DNA from: JACDAN01 sp963842235
GTDB lineage: Bacteria > Actinomycetota > Thermoleophilia > Gaiellales > Gaiellaceae
DNA: 64,000 nt
NCBI GenBank assembly: GCA_963842235.1
Contig: CAWJFT010000001.1
Location: 1,674,001-1,738,000 of the forward strand
Direction: 5' to 3'
The notes under the pieces were generated by a model. That model did no database searches, was not told where the DNA came from, and was given only the letters and a program-made list of their open reading frames with translations. Below are positions 7,952 through 16,039 of the stretch, piece after piece (positions within the stretch are counted from its first letter, which is position 1; every line of letters begins with the position of its first letter). The translations under genes and the position numbers were made by a program.

Positions 7952-8880
7952 CGCTCGTCCACTGGGACGACGTAGAAGCGACCCGGGACGAGGAAGGCCA
8001 CTTCGCAGCCGTCTGGCGCTTCCTGGGCCGCGCAGCCGGCGCCAAGGACTACACGGTCAACCGGATCGACATCGAGCCGAACCGCTGGTCGACGCCGGCG
8101 CACGTGGAGGACGAGGAGATCTTCTACGTGCTTCGCGGCTCGGGTCTCTCCTGGCAGGACGGCAAGGTCTACGAGGTAGGCGAGGGGGACTGCATCGTCC
8201 ATCGCGCCGGGCGCGAGGCGCACACGCTCCGCGCCGGCGAAGACGGCCTCGACGTGCTCGTCTTCGGCCGCCTCGGCTATGACGGGCACGCCACGCTCCC
8301 GCGGGCCGGCGTGACCTGGCTTGGCCGCACCTGGGTGCAGTCCGGCCAGGGCGGCCATCCGTGGGAACAGGAGGTCGCCGCCGGCGAGCCCGAGGTCGGG
8401 GATCCGGAGGAGCGGCCGAAGAACATCGTCAACCTCGACACACTGGAGCCCGACGACGAGGGCGACCGGATCCTGGCGATCGAAGCCGGCGCCGAGAAGG
8501 CGGGCATGCACCATCGGACGCTGGCGCCTGGCGTCGCAGCAGTGCCGGCTCACTGCCATTCCGCCGAGGAGGAGATCTTCGTGATGCTCGACGGAACCGC
8601 GACGCTCGAGCTCATCCCCAGTCCGAGGCTCGACTACGAGGGCGTCGAGGAGGAGACGCACCAGCTTCGCGCGGGCCACGTGGTCTGCCGTCCCCCGGGA
8701 ACGAAGATCTCGCACTTCTTCCGCGGCGGCGACGAGGGGGCAGCGATGCTCGTCTTCGGGTCCAGGGACCCGAACGACATCGCCTACTACCCGCGCTCGA
8801 ACAAGATCAACTTCCGCGGAGTCGGTCTGATCGCACGCCTCGACGCGCTCGAGTACGCAGACGGCGAGACCGAGTTCTGA
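7948..8880 (+). CDS. Bicupin (two cupin domains) protein
   Basis: 310 residues with two cupin barrels. The first (residues ~45-110) has PAHVEDEEIFYVLRG and GDCIVHRAGREAHTL; the second (~185-270) has PAHCHSAEEEIFVMLDG and GHVVCRPPGTKISHFF. The H-x-H and E residues needed for a metal site are clearest in the second barrel (HCHS...E); the first lacks the second histidine. The ATG overlaps the pspAA stop (ATGA). No specific reaction can be assigned; such bicupins include metal-dependent dioxygenases and isomerases as well as binding proteins. A strong hairpin starts at the stop codon. Confidence 0.8.
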   Translation: MTLVHWDDVEATRDEEGHFAAVWRFLGRAAGAKDYTVNRIDIEPNRWSTPAHVEDEEIFYVLRGSGLSWQDGKVYEVGEGDCIVHRAGREAHTLRAGEDGLDVLVFGRLGYDGHATLPRAGVTWLGRTWVQSGQGGHPWEQEVAAGEPEVGDPEERPKNIVNLDTLEPDDEGDRILAIEAGAEKAGMHHRTLAPGVAAVPAHCHSAEEEIFVMLDGTATLELIPSPRLDYEGVEEETHQLRAGHVVCRPPGTKISHFFRGGDEGAAMLVFGSRDPNDIAYYPRSNKINFRGVGLIARLDALEYADGETEF

Positions 8881-8907
8881 CGTGGGGGAACCCCTGGTTC
8901 CCCCACG
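8881..8907 (+). terminator. Hairpin terminator after the psp operon
   Basis: A perfect 12-bp inverted repeat (CGTGGGGGAACC / GGTTCCCCCACG) with a 3-base loop starts at the base after the cupin stop. A second, imperfect stem (8942-8978, arms GGTGGACGG/CCGTCCACC, followed by T-rich sequence) and a third (9002-9018, GCGGGGC AAA GCCCCGC) follow before the convergent gene at 9042. The set probably terminates transcription from both sides. Confidence 0.65.
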
Positions 8908-8941
8908 GACCCCCTCCTTGCGGGCGGGATCTTGGTTTTTA

Positions 8942-8978
8942 GGTGGACGGAGCCGGCTTCTGGCTCCCTCCGTCCACC
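8942..8978. terminator. Second hairpin between convergent genes
   Basis: Outer arms of nine paired bases plus an inner AGCC/GGCT pairing with a small bulge. On the plus strand it is followed by GCTTCTTTGTTTG, the only T-rich run nearby, so this is the best candidate for an intrinsic terminator of the pspA operon. Confidence 0.5.
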
Positions 8979-9041
8979 GCTTCTTTGTTTGTGTGCCTCC
9001 CGCGGGGCAAAGCCCCGCTCCGGCGGCCGATCGATGTCGCT

Positions 9042-9668
9042 TTAGATAGGTGCGCCGAAGAGGCCGAACCAGCGGCTTAGCTCTGGCTCTACCGGAAGCT
9101 CCTTCTCCAGCTTTGCTTTCAGCTCCAGCTCCTCCGCGTTGTCGCGCTCCTGACCCTCGCCGGTCGGGATGAACGGCCAGAACGCGCCGCGCTTGTAGCC
9201 GTAGATCCAGAGCACCGGCTCCTTGCCGCCCGTGAACTTGAAAGCCGCGGCCAGGAGCTGCTCGCCGAACCCCCGTGCCGCGAGCTCGGACCCGATCAGG
9301 TGCACGGTCGTCACGAGATCCTCGAAATCGTCGTCACGAATGATCAGCCACTCGTAGCCGTAGGAGTCGGTCGTCCGCTCGATCTTCGAGCGGGAATCGC
9401 GCGCGACCACGTCCAGGAGCTCCTGTAGCTCGTTCTCCGCGCGCACGAACTCGCCTGCGGAGAGCGGCTTGAAGATCACCGCCGCGACCCCGGCCGGCTT
9501 CAGGCCGAGCTCGGCGTCCATCGTCACCGCGGCGGCCGGCAGCGCGAAGATGGCGTCGCGCTGTGCCTTCTTCAGTCCGGACCGCCCGAAGAGGACGTCG
9601 CGAAGGCCCAGCCGACGGCTCCTAGTGCCCCATCCAGCAATACATGCCGGCTTCTGGCCCGCGATCAC
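9042..9668 (-). CDS. pspAB: PspA-associated protein PspAB-like
   Basis: 208 residues. From about residue 21 (GLRDVLFGRSGLKKAQRDAI) the protein matches the PspAB type found beside htpX in actinobacteria: FALPAAAVTMDAELGLKPAG, YGYEWLIIRDDDFEDLVTTV, and WIYGYKRGAFWPFIP near the C-terminus. The first ~20 residues are not family-like; they are encoded by an inverted-repeat element (9622-9789) that also supplies the only plausible start, a GTG at 9666-9668 with GAGGAGGAGGG upstream. The native start seems to have been replaced. The role is inferred from the gene neighbourhood: envelope quality control with HtpX and PspA. Confidence 0.75.
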   Translation of the reverse strand: MIAGQKPACIAGWGTRSRRLGLRDVLFGRSGLKKAQRDAIFALPAAAVTMDAELGLKPAGVAAVIFKPLSAGEFVRAENELQELLDVVARDSRSKIERTTDSYGYEWLIIRDDDFEDLVTTVHLIGSELAARGFGEQLLAAAFKFTGGKEPVLWIYGYKRGAFWPFIPTGEGQERDNAEELELKAKLEKELPVEPELSRWFGLFGAPI

Positions 9669-9789
9669 GCGGCGCCAGAGCCCACCCTCCTCCTCGCCAA
9701 GGTCTACAGACCTTGGCTCGTCCGAGTGCGGCCTCTGGCTTGGTGCTCGCGACCCAGAATTCCGGCGGCATTACTGGATGGGGCACTAG
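9622..9789. mobile_element. MITE-like inverted-repeat element (168 bp) between htpX and pspAB
   Basis: The ends are a perfect 16-bp inverted repeat (CTAGTGCCCCATCCAG at 9622-9637; its complement at 9774-9789). Similarity continues imperfectly inward to about 35 bp per arm. In the middle sits a perfect 10-bp-arm palindrome (9696-9717, GCCAAGGTCT AC AGACCTTGGC). The arms are flanked by TA, as in elements with a TA target duplication in a CTAG site. No transposase is encoded. The htpX stop codon lies in one arm and the pspAB N-terminal codons in the other. It could instead be a non-mobile structured intercistronic RNA. Confidence 0.5.
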
Positions 9790-10691
9790 ACCGGGCGGCC
9801 CATCTCGCGCGCGATCTCCGCGAGTCGGGCAAGACGCTTCTCGAGCGGCGGGTGGGTCATGAAGAGCTCGCCCGTCGCGCGCTTCACACTCGTCGGGACG
9901 ATGAAGAACGCGTTCATGCCCTGCACCTCGCGCAGGTCACGCTGCGGGATCTGCGCAATGTTGGACGCGATCCGCTGCAGCGCGCTCATCAGGTTCTCGG
10001 GCGCGCCTGTGATGATCGCGGAGCCCCGATCGGCCGCGTACTCGCGATAGCGCGAGATCATCAGGATCAGCACGTAGCTGATCGCGTAGGTGAGCATCGA
10101 GACCGCGAACATGATCAGCCAGACCGGCGCGCCGCCGGACCGATCCCGGTCGCCGCCGAACATCCCGCCCCAGAGGCCCATCCGCATGAGCAGCGCTGCC
10201 ACCATGGCGAAGAAGCTCGAGATCGTCATGATCGCCACGTCGCGGTTCGCGATATGCGAGAGCTCGTGCGCGAGCACGCTCTCGACCTCGGGCTTGCTGA
10301 GCCGACTCCACAGCCCCTCGGTGACGGCGACGACCGAGTGCTTCGGATTGCGTCCGGTCGCGAACGCGTTGGGAACTTCGGTCGGGATCACTGCGACCCG
10401 CGGCTTCGGCAGGTCGGCCATCGCGCAGAGCCGCTCGACCATGTCGTGCAGCTCCGGTGCCTGATCCCGCTCGACCACCTTCGCGCCGGCCGCCCGCAGG
10501 GCGATCTTGTCGGACGTGAAGTACTGCAGGAACGCGAGCCCGCCGATGAGCAGGATCACGAAGAAGATCGGGGCCTGGACGACGCTGATCAGGACGACGA
10601 AGAACGCGACGTAGAGCGCGCCCAGCAGGAACAAGGTCAAAGCCATGCGCGCTGACAGCCCGAAATCGCGTCCGTAAGCCCTTCGTTTCAT
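9786..10691 (-). CDS. htpX: HtpX zinc metalloprotease
   Basis: 301 residues of the M48B membrane protease HtpX, which degrades misfolded membrane proteins. Two N-terminal membrane segments (about residues 16-58) precede the zinc site HELSHIANRD (H142, E143, H146). More hydrophobic helices follow, then the third ligand region SRYREYAADRGSA. The final MTHPPLEKRLARLAEIA is the usual C-terminal signature. It is upstream of the pspAB-like gene on the same strand, separated by the inverted-repeat element. Presumably part of the envelope-stress response with pspA. Confidence 0.93.
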   Translation of the reverse strand: MKRRAYGRDFGLSARMALTLFLLGALYVAFFVVLISVVQAPIFFVILLIGGLAFLQYFTSDKIALRAAGAKVVERDQAPELHDMVERLCAMADLPKPRVAVIPTEVPNAFATGRNPKHSVVAVTEGLWSRLSKPEVESVLAHELSHIANRDVAIMTISSFFAMVAALLMRMGLWGGMFGGDRDRSGGAPVWLIMFAVSMLTYAISYVLILMISRYREYAADRGSAIITGAPENLMSALQRIASNIAQIPQRDLREVQGMNAFFIVPTSVKRATGELFMTHPPLEKRLARLAEIAREMGRPV

Positions 10692-10730
10692 GATCGACAG
10701 GTTAGCTTCGGGCCTAGCCGTGACCGACGG

Positions 10731-11414
10731 TCAACAGTGCGCGCCGGGACGGCCGACGAGGAGCCCGACGAGATCGTCAGGGTTCTCCGGCACGCCGAGC
10801 ACGAACCGCCCCCGCCGCGTCGCCTTGATGCGGGTCATCCCCCCGGTCCCGCGCTCGACGCACACCGCGCCCCGGCGGACGGTCCAGTACCGCGTGTAGC
10901 GAATCTTCAGCGCGAAGGTGCCCGGCTTCGTCAGCCGGCCCGCGACGCGGGAGTGATCGAGGTGCGTGACCCTCGGCGCGCCCGGGCCCGTCAGGATCGG
11001 GTCGGGACGAGGAAGCTCGTAGATCGTCACGCGGCCGTCCATGAAGACCGGTCGCAGCCCCGAACGGCCGGAGCGAAGCAGCGCGGCCTCGCGCTCCTCG
11101 CCCTTCTGGCCGAGTCGCGTCTGAGGCAGGACGACGAAGCGGACGCCCATGCGCCGGAGCCAGTCGCGGTAGGACGGCGCGGGCAGAGGCCGGTGGTAGA
11201 AGAGCTTGTTCTGCGCCATGTCGATCTGGCGGTACCAGCCGCGGGCAAGCGGGATTCCCGCGCTCGGCAGCCAGTACGCCTCCCAGTGGTCGAAGGTGGG
11301 GACGACCTCCACGCGGTAGTTCGGGCTGGGGCTCTCCAGGAACTCGATCGCCGGCCCCCAGAACGCGCGGTGCGCCGGCCTCATGTCGCTTCCCTCGATC
11401 AGCGGGCGCCGCAT
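10731..11414 (-). CDS. C-terminal part of frameshifted large membrane protein
   Basis: This frame (EFLESPSPNYRVEVVPTFDH, EAYWLPSAGIPLARGWYRQI, then a soluble beta-rich tail ending in VPENPDDLVGLLVGRPGAHC) continues the membrane protein encoded just upstream in another frame. The break lies around 11400-11414, where one frame reads NVAPYAAPADRG and the other picks up MRRPLIEGSDMRPAH. A single-base indel restores one protein of about 530 residues. This half is probably extracytoplasmic. I take the break as an error or a recent mutation, since both halves are otherwise well kept. Confidence 0.6.
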   Translation of the reverse strand: MRRPLIEGSDMRPAHRAFWGPAIEFLESPSPNYRVEVVPTFDHWEAYWLPSAGIPLARGWYRQIDMAQNKLFYHRPLPAPSYRDWLRRMGVRFVVLPQTRLGQKGEEREAALLRSGRSGLRPVFMDGRVTIYELPRPDPILTGPGAPRVTHLDHSRVAGRLTKPGTFALKIRYTRYWTVRRGAVCVERGTGGMTRIKATRRGRFVLGVPENPDDLVGLLVGRPGAHC

Positions 11415-12351
11415 ACGGCGCGACGTTGTAGGCGAGAGCGGCCGACAGTGCGAGCGCCGCCAGCCAGCGGGGTGAGAAGCGGGCGACGAACCCCGTCAGC
11501 AGCATCAGCGGGAAGACGAGCGAGCGCAGGCGGGTCAGGTTCTCGCCGATCGGGGTTGCGACCTCGAACATGATCACGCTTGCCGAGCCCCAGACGAGGA
11601 AGAACGCGGCGAGCAGAGCTCCGTGACGGGCCCCGCGTGCAAGTGCCGCCCCGAGCGCGCTGACCGTCAGCACCGCGACGAGCTCGAGGGCCCGGAACGG
11701 GTAGTCGCCTTTGCTCGGGAAGAGCTCCAGCGCGAGCAGCTGGACGGCAGCGATTCCGGCGATGGCCGCGCCGAAGACGAGCGCGCTCCGCCCCAGCCGG
11801 CCGCGGACGAGGAAGAGCGCCAGGAGGACGAGGCACAGGAACATGAACGCGAGCGGGCTGAAGCCGAGCGTCAGTGCCGCGGCGCCAGCGGCGGCCCAGC
11901 GGCGCCCCCGCTGCAGAGCGCACAGCGCGCCGAGCCCTGCCGCGAGCCCGAGGGCATAGCTGTAGGTCCCGAGGAAGATCGGGCCGGCCGCGAGCACGCC
12001 AAAGACGCGAGCGGGCCAGCGCCCGGCCGCGCCCCACTCGCTCTCGACCAGGGCCGCGAAGAACGCGGCGGAAAGGACAACTGCCGCGAACACGAGCGGC
12101 AGATTCCCGACCAGCGCGGCCGGCAGGTAGTAGAGGAGGCTGTAGGAGGCGAGCGGATAGTGCCCGCCGTACCAGAGGTTGTCCCAGACGAGCACGCCCT
12201 CCCGGACGAGCAGCGTCCGGTAGAGGTGGGCCGGGGCGTCGCCGGACTCCGGAGCCAGTACGACGAGAAAGGCTGCGACGGCGCAGGCGAGCGCGCCGGC
12301 AAGCAACGCCTCCCGGCGAGGTGAGACAAGGCGCGCGATAGCGGCGGTCAC
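11400..12351 (-). CDS. N-terminal part of frameshifted polytopic membrane protein (GT-C-like)
   Basis: About 315 residues with some ten hydrophobic helices and loop DAPAHLYRTLLVREGVLVWD after the first helix. An acidic first loop with D-x-P-x-H is reminiscent of GT-C-fold lipid-linked sugar transferases and related 6-pyruvoyl-like membrane proteins of actinobacteria, but no family can be named with confidence. The start is a GTG at 12349-12351, divergent from the cytochrome gene at 12395. The frame is lost near 11400 and continues in the entry at 10731-11414. Confidence 0.6.
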
Positions 12352-12394
12352 GCACCGTGAAACGTACTCGCTTTGCCGCTATAGACTGGCCGCC

Positions 12395-12802
12395 GTGCGC
12401 CGCCTCGCCCTGCTCGCCCTCATCGGAGCGCTCGTTGCCGGCTGTGGAGGCGAGAAGACGGTCGAGCCGCTGCCGGAAACGGTGGAGGGACAGCAGCCGC
12501 AGCCCACGGCGCCGGCCAAGGGCAATCCGACGGCGGGGAAGCAGGTGTTCATGCAGAGCGGCTGCGGCGGCTGCCATACGTTCAAACCGGCCGGCACGAC
12601 CGGGACGACGGGCCCGGACCTGGACAAGCTTCCGCAGTACGCCAAGACGGCCGGCAAGCCGCTCGACGAGTTCGTTCACGAGTCGATCCAGAGCCCGGAT
12701 GCCTATGTCGAGAAGGGCTTCCCGTCAGGGGTCATGCCGGCTTGGAGCGGAGACGAGACGCAGCTGAACGACCTCGTCGCCTTCCTGACACAACCAGCTT
12801 GA
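12395..12802 (+). CDS. Cytochrome c lipoprotein
   Basis: 135 residues starting at GTG. The N-terminus MRRLALLALIGALVAGCGGE is a lipoprotein signal with the lipobox LVAGC. After a Pro/Thr-rich linker comes one class I cytochrome c domain: heme-binding CGGCH (near residue 53), TGPDLDKL, and a distal Met in GVMPAW. It should sit on the outer face of the membrane and carry electrons. It resembles the membrane-anchored cytochrome at 29180-29779. The stop overlaps the TTG start of serS, an odd functional pairing but a clear translational coupling. Confidence 0.9.
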   Translation: MRRLALLALIGALVAGCGGEKTVEPLPETVEGQQPQPTAPAKGNPTAGKQVFMQSGCGGCHTFKPAGTTGTTGPDLDKLPQYAKTAGKPLDEFVHESIQSPDAYVEKGFPSGVMPAWSGDETQLNDLVAFLTQPA

Positions 12803-14001
12803 TCGACCTCCGAGCTGCACGAAGCGACCCGGACCGGTTCCGGGCAGCGGTGGCGCGGAAAGGCGGCGGCGAAGCCTTCGACGAACTGCTGGAGGCCGAT
12901 GCCCGCTGGCGTGAGCTCGTCCCGAAGGTGGACGAGCTTCGCGGTCGTCAGAAGCTCAAGGGCAAGCCGACGCCCGAGCAGCTCGAGGAGCTGAAGCAGT
13001 TCAAGGACGAGCTCCGGCAGGTCGAGGAGGAGCTCGCGGTCGCCGAGAAGCAGCGCGACGAGCTGCTCCAGCAGGTCCCGAACCCGCCGCATGAATCGGT
13101 CCCGGACGGCCAGACCGAAGAGGACGCGCGCGAGGAGCGCCGCGTCGGTGAGCCGCGCGAGAGCGAGGGAAAGGAGCATCTCGAGCTCGGCTGGTTCGAC
13201 ATGGAGCGGGGCGCCCGCCTCTCGGGCTCACGCTTCGGGTACATCGTCGGCGACTCGGCGCGCCTCGCGCTCGCGCTCTACCGCTGGGCCCTCGACCGCC
13301 TGGTCGCCGAGGGCTTCACGCCGGTCCTGCCGCCCGTCCTCGTCCGCGAGGAGGCGATGTACGGCACCGGCTTCTTCCCGACCGAGAAGTCCGAGTACTA
13401 CGAGATCGGCGAGGACGGCCTCTATCTCACCGGAACGTCCGAGGTCGCCCTGGCCGGGCTCCATATGGGCGAGATCCTCGAGGCCGAGCAGTTGCCGCTT
13501 CACTACACCGCGTTCTCGGCCAACTTCCGCCGGGAGGCGGGCGCGGCCGGACGCGACACACGCGGGATGTTCCGCGTCCATCAGTTCAACAAGGTCGAGA
13601 TGTTCTCGTACGTCCTCCCCGACGAATCGTGGGACGAGCTCGAGCGGCTGCTCGCGATCGAGGAGCAGCTGGCCCAGGAGCTCGGGCTTCCCTACCGCGT
13701 GCTGAACATCGCCGCCGGCGAGCTGAGTGCCGCGGCGGCGAAGCGCTACGACATCGAGGCATGGTTCCCGTCCCAGGGCCGTTACCGGGAGATCACGTCG
13801 GCGTCGAACACGACCGACTACCAGGCCCGCCGCCTCGGGATCCGCTACCGAGCGAACAGCCGCACCGAGTTCGTCCACACGCTGAACGGCACGGCAGTGA
13901 CGGACCGCTGGGTGCTGGCGATCCTCGAGAACTTCGAGGGCGAGGTGCCGGAGGTGCTGCGCGAGTTCGGCGCGCCGGACCGGGTCAGACCGGACGCCTA
14001 G
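12799..14001 (+). CDS. serS: Seryl-tRNA synthetase
   Basis: 400 residues, the usual length for SerRS. The N-terminal antiparallel coiled-coil arm (about 30-105, with long runs of E/K/L heptads) binds the tRNA-Ser long arm. The class II core follows: motif 2 FRREAGAAGRDTRGMFRVHQ, ASNTTDYQARRLGIRYR, and motif 3 region VHTLNGTAVTDRWVLAILEN. I chose the TTG at 12799, giving MIDLRAARSDPDRFRAAVAR, the expected SerRS opening; it overlaps the preceding stop (TTGA). A tRNA-Ser gene lies 56 bases downstream. Confidence 0.95.
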   Translation: MIDLRAARSDPDRFRAAVARKGGGEAFDELLEADARWRELVPKVDELRGRQKLKGKPTPEQLEELKQFKDELRQVEEELAVAEKQRDELLQQVPNPPHESVPDGQTEEDAREERRVGEPRESEGKEHLELGWFDMERGARLSGSRFGYIVGDSARLALALYRWALDRLVAEGFTPVLPPVLVREEAMYGTGFFPTEKSEYYEIGEDGLYLTGTSEVALAGLHMGEILEAEQLPLHYTAFSANFRREAGAAGRDTRGMFRVHQFNKVEMFSYVLPDESWDELERLLAIEEQLAQELGLPYRVLNIAAGELSAAAAKRYDIEAWFPSQGRYREITSASNTTDYQARRLGIRYRANSRTEFVHTLNGTAVTDRWVLAILENFEGEVPEVLREFGAPDRVRPDA

Positions 14002-14056
14002 TCCCAGCGCCCAGGGTGTCAGACACTCGTCGTGTCCGGAGATACCCTGTCCCGCA

Positions 14057-14145
14057 GGCGGGGTGCCGGAGCGGACGAACGGGGCGGTCTTGAAAACCGT
14101 TAGCGGCCGCGAGGTCGCTCGTGGGTTCGAATCCCACCCCCGCCG
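14057..14145 (+). tRNA. tRNA-Ser (anticodon TGA)
   Basis: 89-nt class II tRNA: acceptor GGCGGGG/CCCCGCC, discriminator G, anticodon loop CTTGAAA (TGA, reads UCA), a long variable arm, and T-arm GTGGG/CCCAC with TTCGAAT. It lies directly after serS. Confidence 0.95.
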
Positions 14146-14172
14146 CTGGATTCGGCCCCTTGCAGGTCGACG

Positions 14173-14466
14173 TCAGCGCCGGCCGTTCCGGCGCACCTCG
14201 GCGAGGACCTCTGCTCCGTCGTTGATGCTGCGTACTGCCTCGGCCAAGCCGTTTCCCGCGCCGCGTGCAGAGGACGGCGCCGTGATCGCGGCCGGCATGA
14301 GCACGATGGTTGCGTCCAGCCGCAAGAGCGGGATGCCGAGGAGGCGCGCACGCACGGAGGCCTGAACAAGTGCTCCCTCGGAGAGGCGTCTGCTGGGATC
14401 GACCGCCGCGGTCAGGCCGACCCGAGCCGGCGTTGTGACGCCCCGGGCCCCACGACGCTGCCTCAC
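14173..14466 (-). CDS. Small hypothetical protein, third gene of coiled-coil operon
   Basis: 97 residues, basic N-terminus, middle with LLGIPLLRLDATIVLMPAAI, and an amphipathic C-terminus (GLAEAVRSINDGAEVLAEVR). The GTG start at 14464-14466 overlaps the stop of the upstream small gene (GTGA). I recognise no family. The overlap chain with the two genes upstream is the main argument that it is real. Confidence 0.45.
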   Translation of the reverse strand: MRQRRGARGVTTPARVGLTAAVDPSRRLSEGALVQASVRARLLGIPLLRLDATIVLMPAAITAPSSARGAGNGLAEAVRSINDGAEVLAEVRRNGRR

Positions 14467-14657
14467 GAATCCTTCCTCTCCGTGCGGCGCCGAATCGAGG
14501 AGATGGCAGCGCTCCCCGCCGTGAGTGCGGCCGCCCCGCCCGCAATCAAGCCCACCTTCAACTTGTTCCTGTTCACGCCGCCGCTCAGAGCGGCAAGCGA
14601 CTCTCCGACCGTGTCGAGAAGCCGGTCCGTTTCGCTCTTCGTGCGAAGAAGTCTCAT
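14463..14657 (-). CDS. Small single-span membrane protein
   Basis: 64 residues: a charged amphipathic N-terminus (MRLLRTKSETDRLLDTVGES), then one hydrophobic segment (VGLIAGGAAALTAGSAAISS) and a basic tail. Both ends overlap neighbours by four bases (ATGA and GTGA), so it is the middle gene of a coupled three-gene operon. No named family is recognised. Confidence 0.6.
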   Translation of the reverse strand: MRLLRTKSETDRLLDTVGESLAALSGGVNRNKLKVGLIAGGAAALTAGSAAISSIRRRTERKDS

Positions 14658-15589
14658 GAGTTCGCTCCCTGGCTCGCCCGCCGACGAGCGGCCTTCGAGA
14701 TCGCGTCGACGAGCTCGGCCTTCGTCATGTTCGTCCTGTTCTCGATCCCGATGCTGGCCGCGAGCTCGACGAGCTCTGGCTTCTTGTAGGCATCGAGGCC
14801 GCCGTCAGTCGTCTCCCGATCGAGCTCGCGCGCGGTGCGCTTCGCGGTTGCCGCTGCCCGTTCGCGCAGGTCTTCGGCCGCCGTCACGCGCGCCTCGGCG
14901 TCATTCGCTTTCTGCTTGGCCTCGTTCTGGAGCTGCTCGGCCTGGCGGTTCGCTTCCTGCGCCGCTGAGCGCGCGGCCTCGGCGGCCTCGTCGGCCAGCC
15001 GCCTCGCCTCCGCCAGCGCCTCGGTCGCGTCCTCGACCAGTTCCTCGGCTCGCCGCTGGGACGCCTCTGCATCGCTTTCGGCTTCCGCGATCTCGTTCTC
15101 GACCTCTTCCTCGACTTCCTGCCGCTGCTCTTCGGCGTCCTCCTCGGCGGCTTGGCGCTCGCGCTTGACGAACTCCTCGGCGGCCTTCTGAGCCTCGGCT
15201 ACGCGCTGTTTGACCTGCCGAGTCGTCTCGCGGTCGACTTCCTTGACGCGGGCGCGACCCCGCTCGCTCACCTCGCGCGCGCGGTCGGCGAGCTCCTTGG
15301 ACGTCCGCGCGGCCTCGACGGCTCGCTCCTCGGCGTCCCGAGCACGCTCCGCAGCGTCCTGCGCGCGCCTCGCGCGGATCTCGACGGAATCGCCGACCGG
15401 CGCGGCGTCTACCACGGCTGCCGTCACCTTCCGGCCCTGGTCGCGTGCGCCGGCCGCAGCGTCTCCGACTGCCTCAGCCGGCTTCAGCGCCCTGGACACG
15501 AGCCAGGCGGCGTTCGACGGCATCTCCCGTAAACCCGTTCGCGTTCGCTCAAACATCGACATCAGCCCCTTCCGGACAGAAACACGCAA
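14654..15589 (-). CDS. Long coiled-coil protein with C-terminal Rho-N (SAP-like) domain
   Basis: Up to 311 residues; the ATG a few codons in (MSMFERTRTGLREMPSNAAW) is an equally likely start. Residues ~80-260 are an Ala/Glu/Arg-rich coiled coil without hydrophobic membrane spans. The end (LDAYKKPELVELAASIGIEN, RTNMTKAELVDAISKAARR) is a Rho termination factor N-terminal-type nucleic-acid-binding helix bundle. The combination suggests a structural protein tethering nucleic acid or a histone-like role, but the function is unknown. First gene of an operon with a small membrane protein and a small basic protein. Confidence 0.7.
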   Translation of the reverse strand: MRVSVRKGLMSMFERTRTGLREMPSNAAWLVSRALKPAEAVGDAAAGARDQGRKVTAAVVDAAPVGDSVEIRARRAQDAAERARDAEERAVEAARTSKELADRAREVSERGRARVKEVDRETTRQVKQRVAEAQKAAEEFVKRERQAAEEDAEEQRQEVEEEVENEIAEAESDAEASQRRAEELVEDATEALAEARRLADEAAEAARSAAQEANRQAEQLQNEAKQKANDAEARVTAAEDLRERAAATAKRTARELDRETTDGGLDAYKKPELVELAASIGIENRTNMTKAELVDAISKAARRRASQGANS

Positions 15590-15665
15590 ATTCCATACGA
15601 CCGCGTTCCCTTCCCGGGCGCGATGAAACCTCGCGTTGGGGCCTGACTTCAGCTTTCGGCCGCGC

Positions 15666-15956
15666 CTACGGGATCAGGCCCGCGTAGCGGTCATGCCACT
15701 CGTCATCGGAGACCGACCGCCTGAAGAACGCCTCGAAGATCGTCCGCGGCGAGGAGTCCTCGACCCGCGCGATCAGCGCGGCGGTCGCGGCGAGGAGATA
15801 GCGCAGGAGATCGCCCTCGATCCGGGCGACGCCGACTGCCTGCTCGAAGGCCCACACCATCTTTTCCGCCTCTGCCGGGGGCAGCGTCGAGCGAAGCTCC
15901 GACGTGAGCTTTTGGAGATCCAGCGCATGCCAATCCACGCTGCCCATTGGTCTCAT
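15666..15956 (-). CDS. Hypothetical protein
   Basis: About 96 residues from the ATG at 15954-15956 (MRPMGSVDWHALDLQKLTSE). It is mostly helical and acidic, ending FFRRSVSDDEWHDRYAGLIP. The pattern EAEKMVWAFEQAVGVARIEG looks like a genuine helix rather than a shadow translation. The second Met, 9 bases later, is an equally good start. No family is recognised. Confidence 0.45.
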   Translation of the reverse strand: MRPMGSVDWHALDLQKLTSELRSTLPPAEAEKMVWAFEQAVGVARIEGDLLRYLLAATAALIARVEDSSPRTIFEAFFRRSVSDDEWHDRYAGLIP

Positions 15957-16039
15957 TATCGGCAGCAGGATCGGACGCAAAAGCCGCGTTTCGGCGCCCG
16001 GCGTCGTGGGCAGGACACACGGACTGAAAGGAGGGAGAC

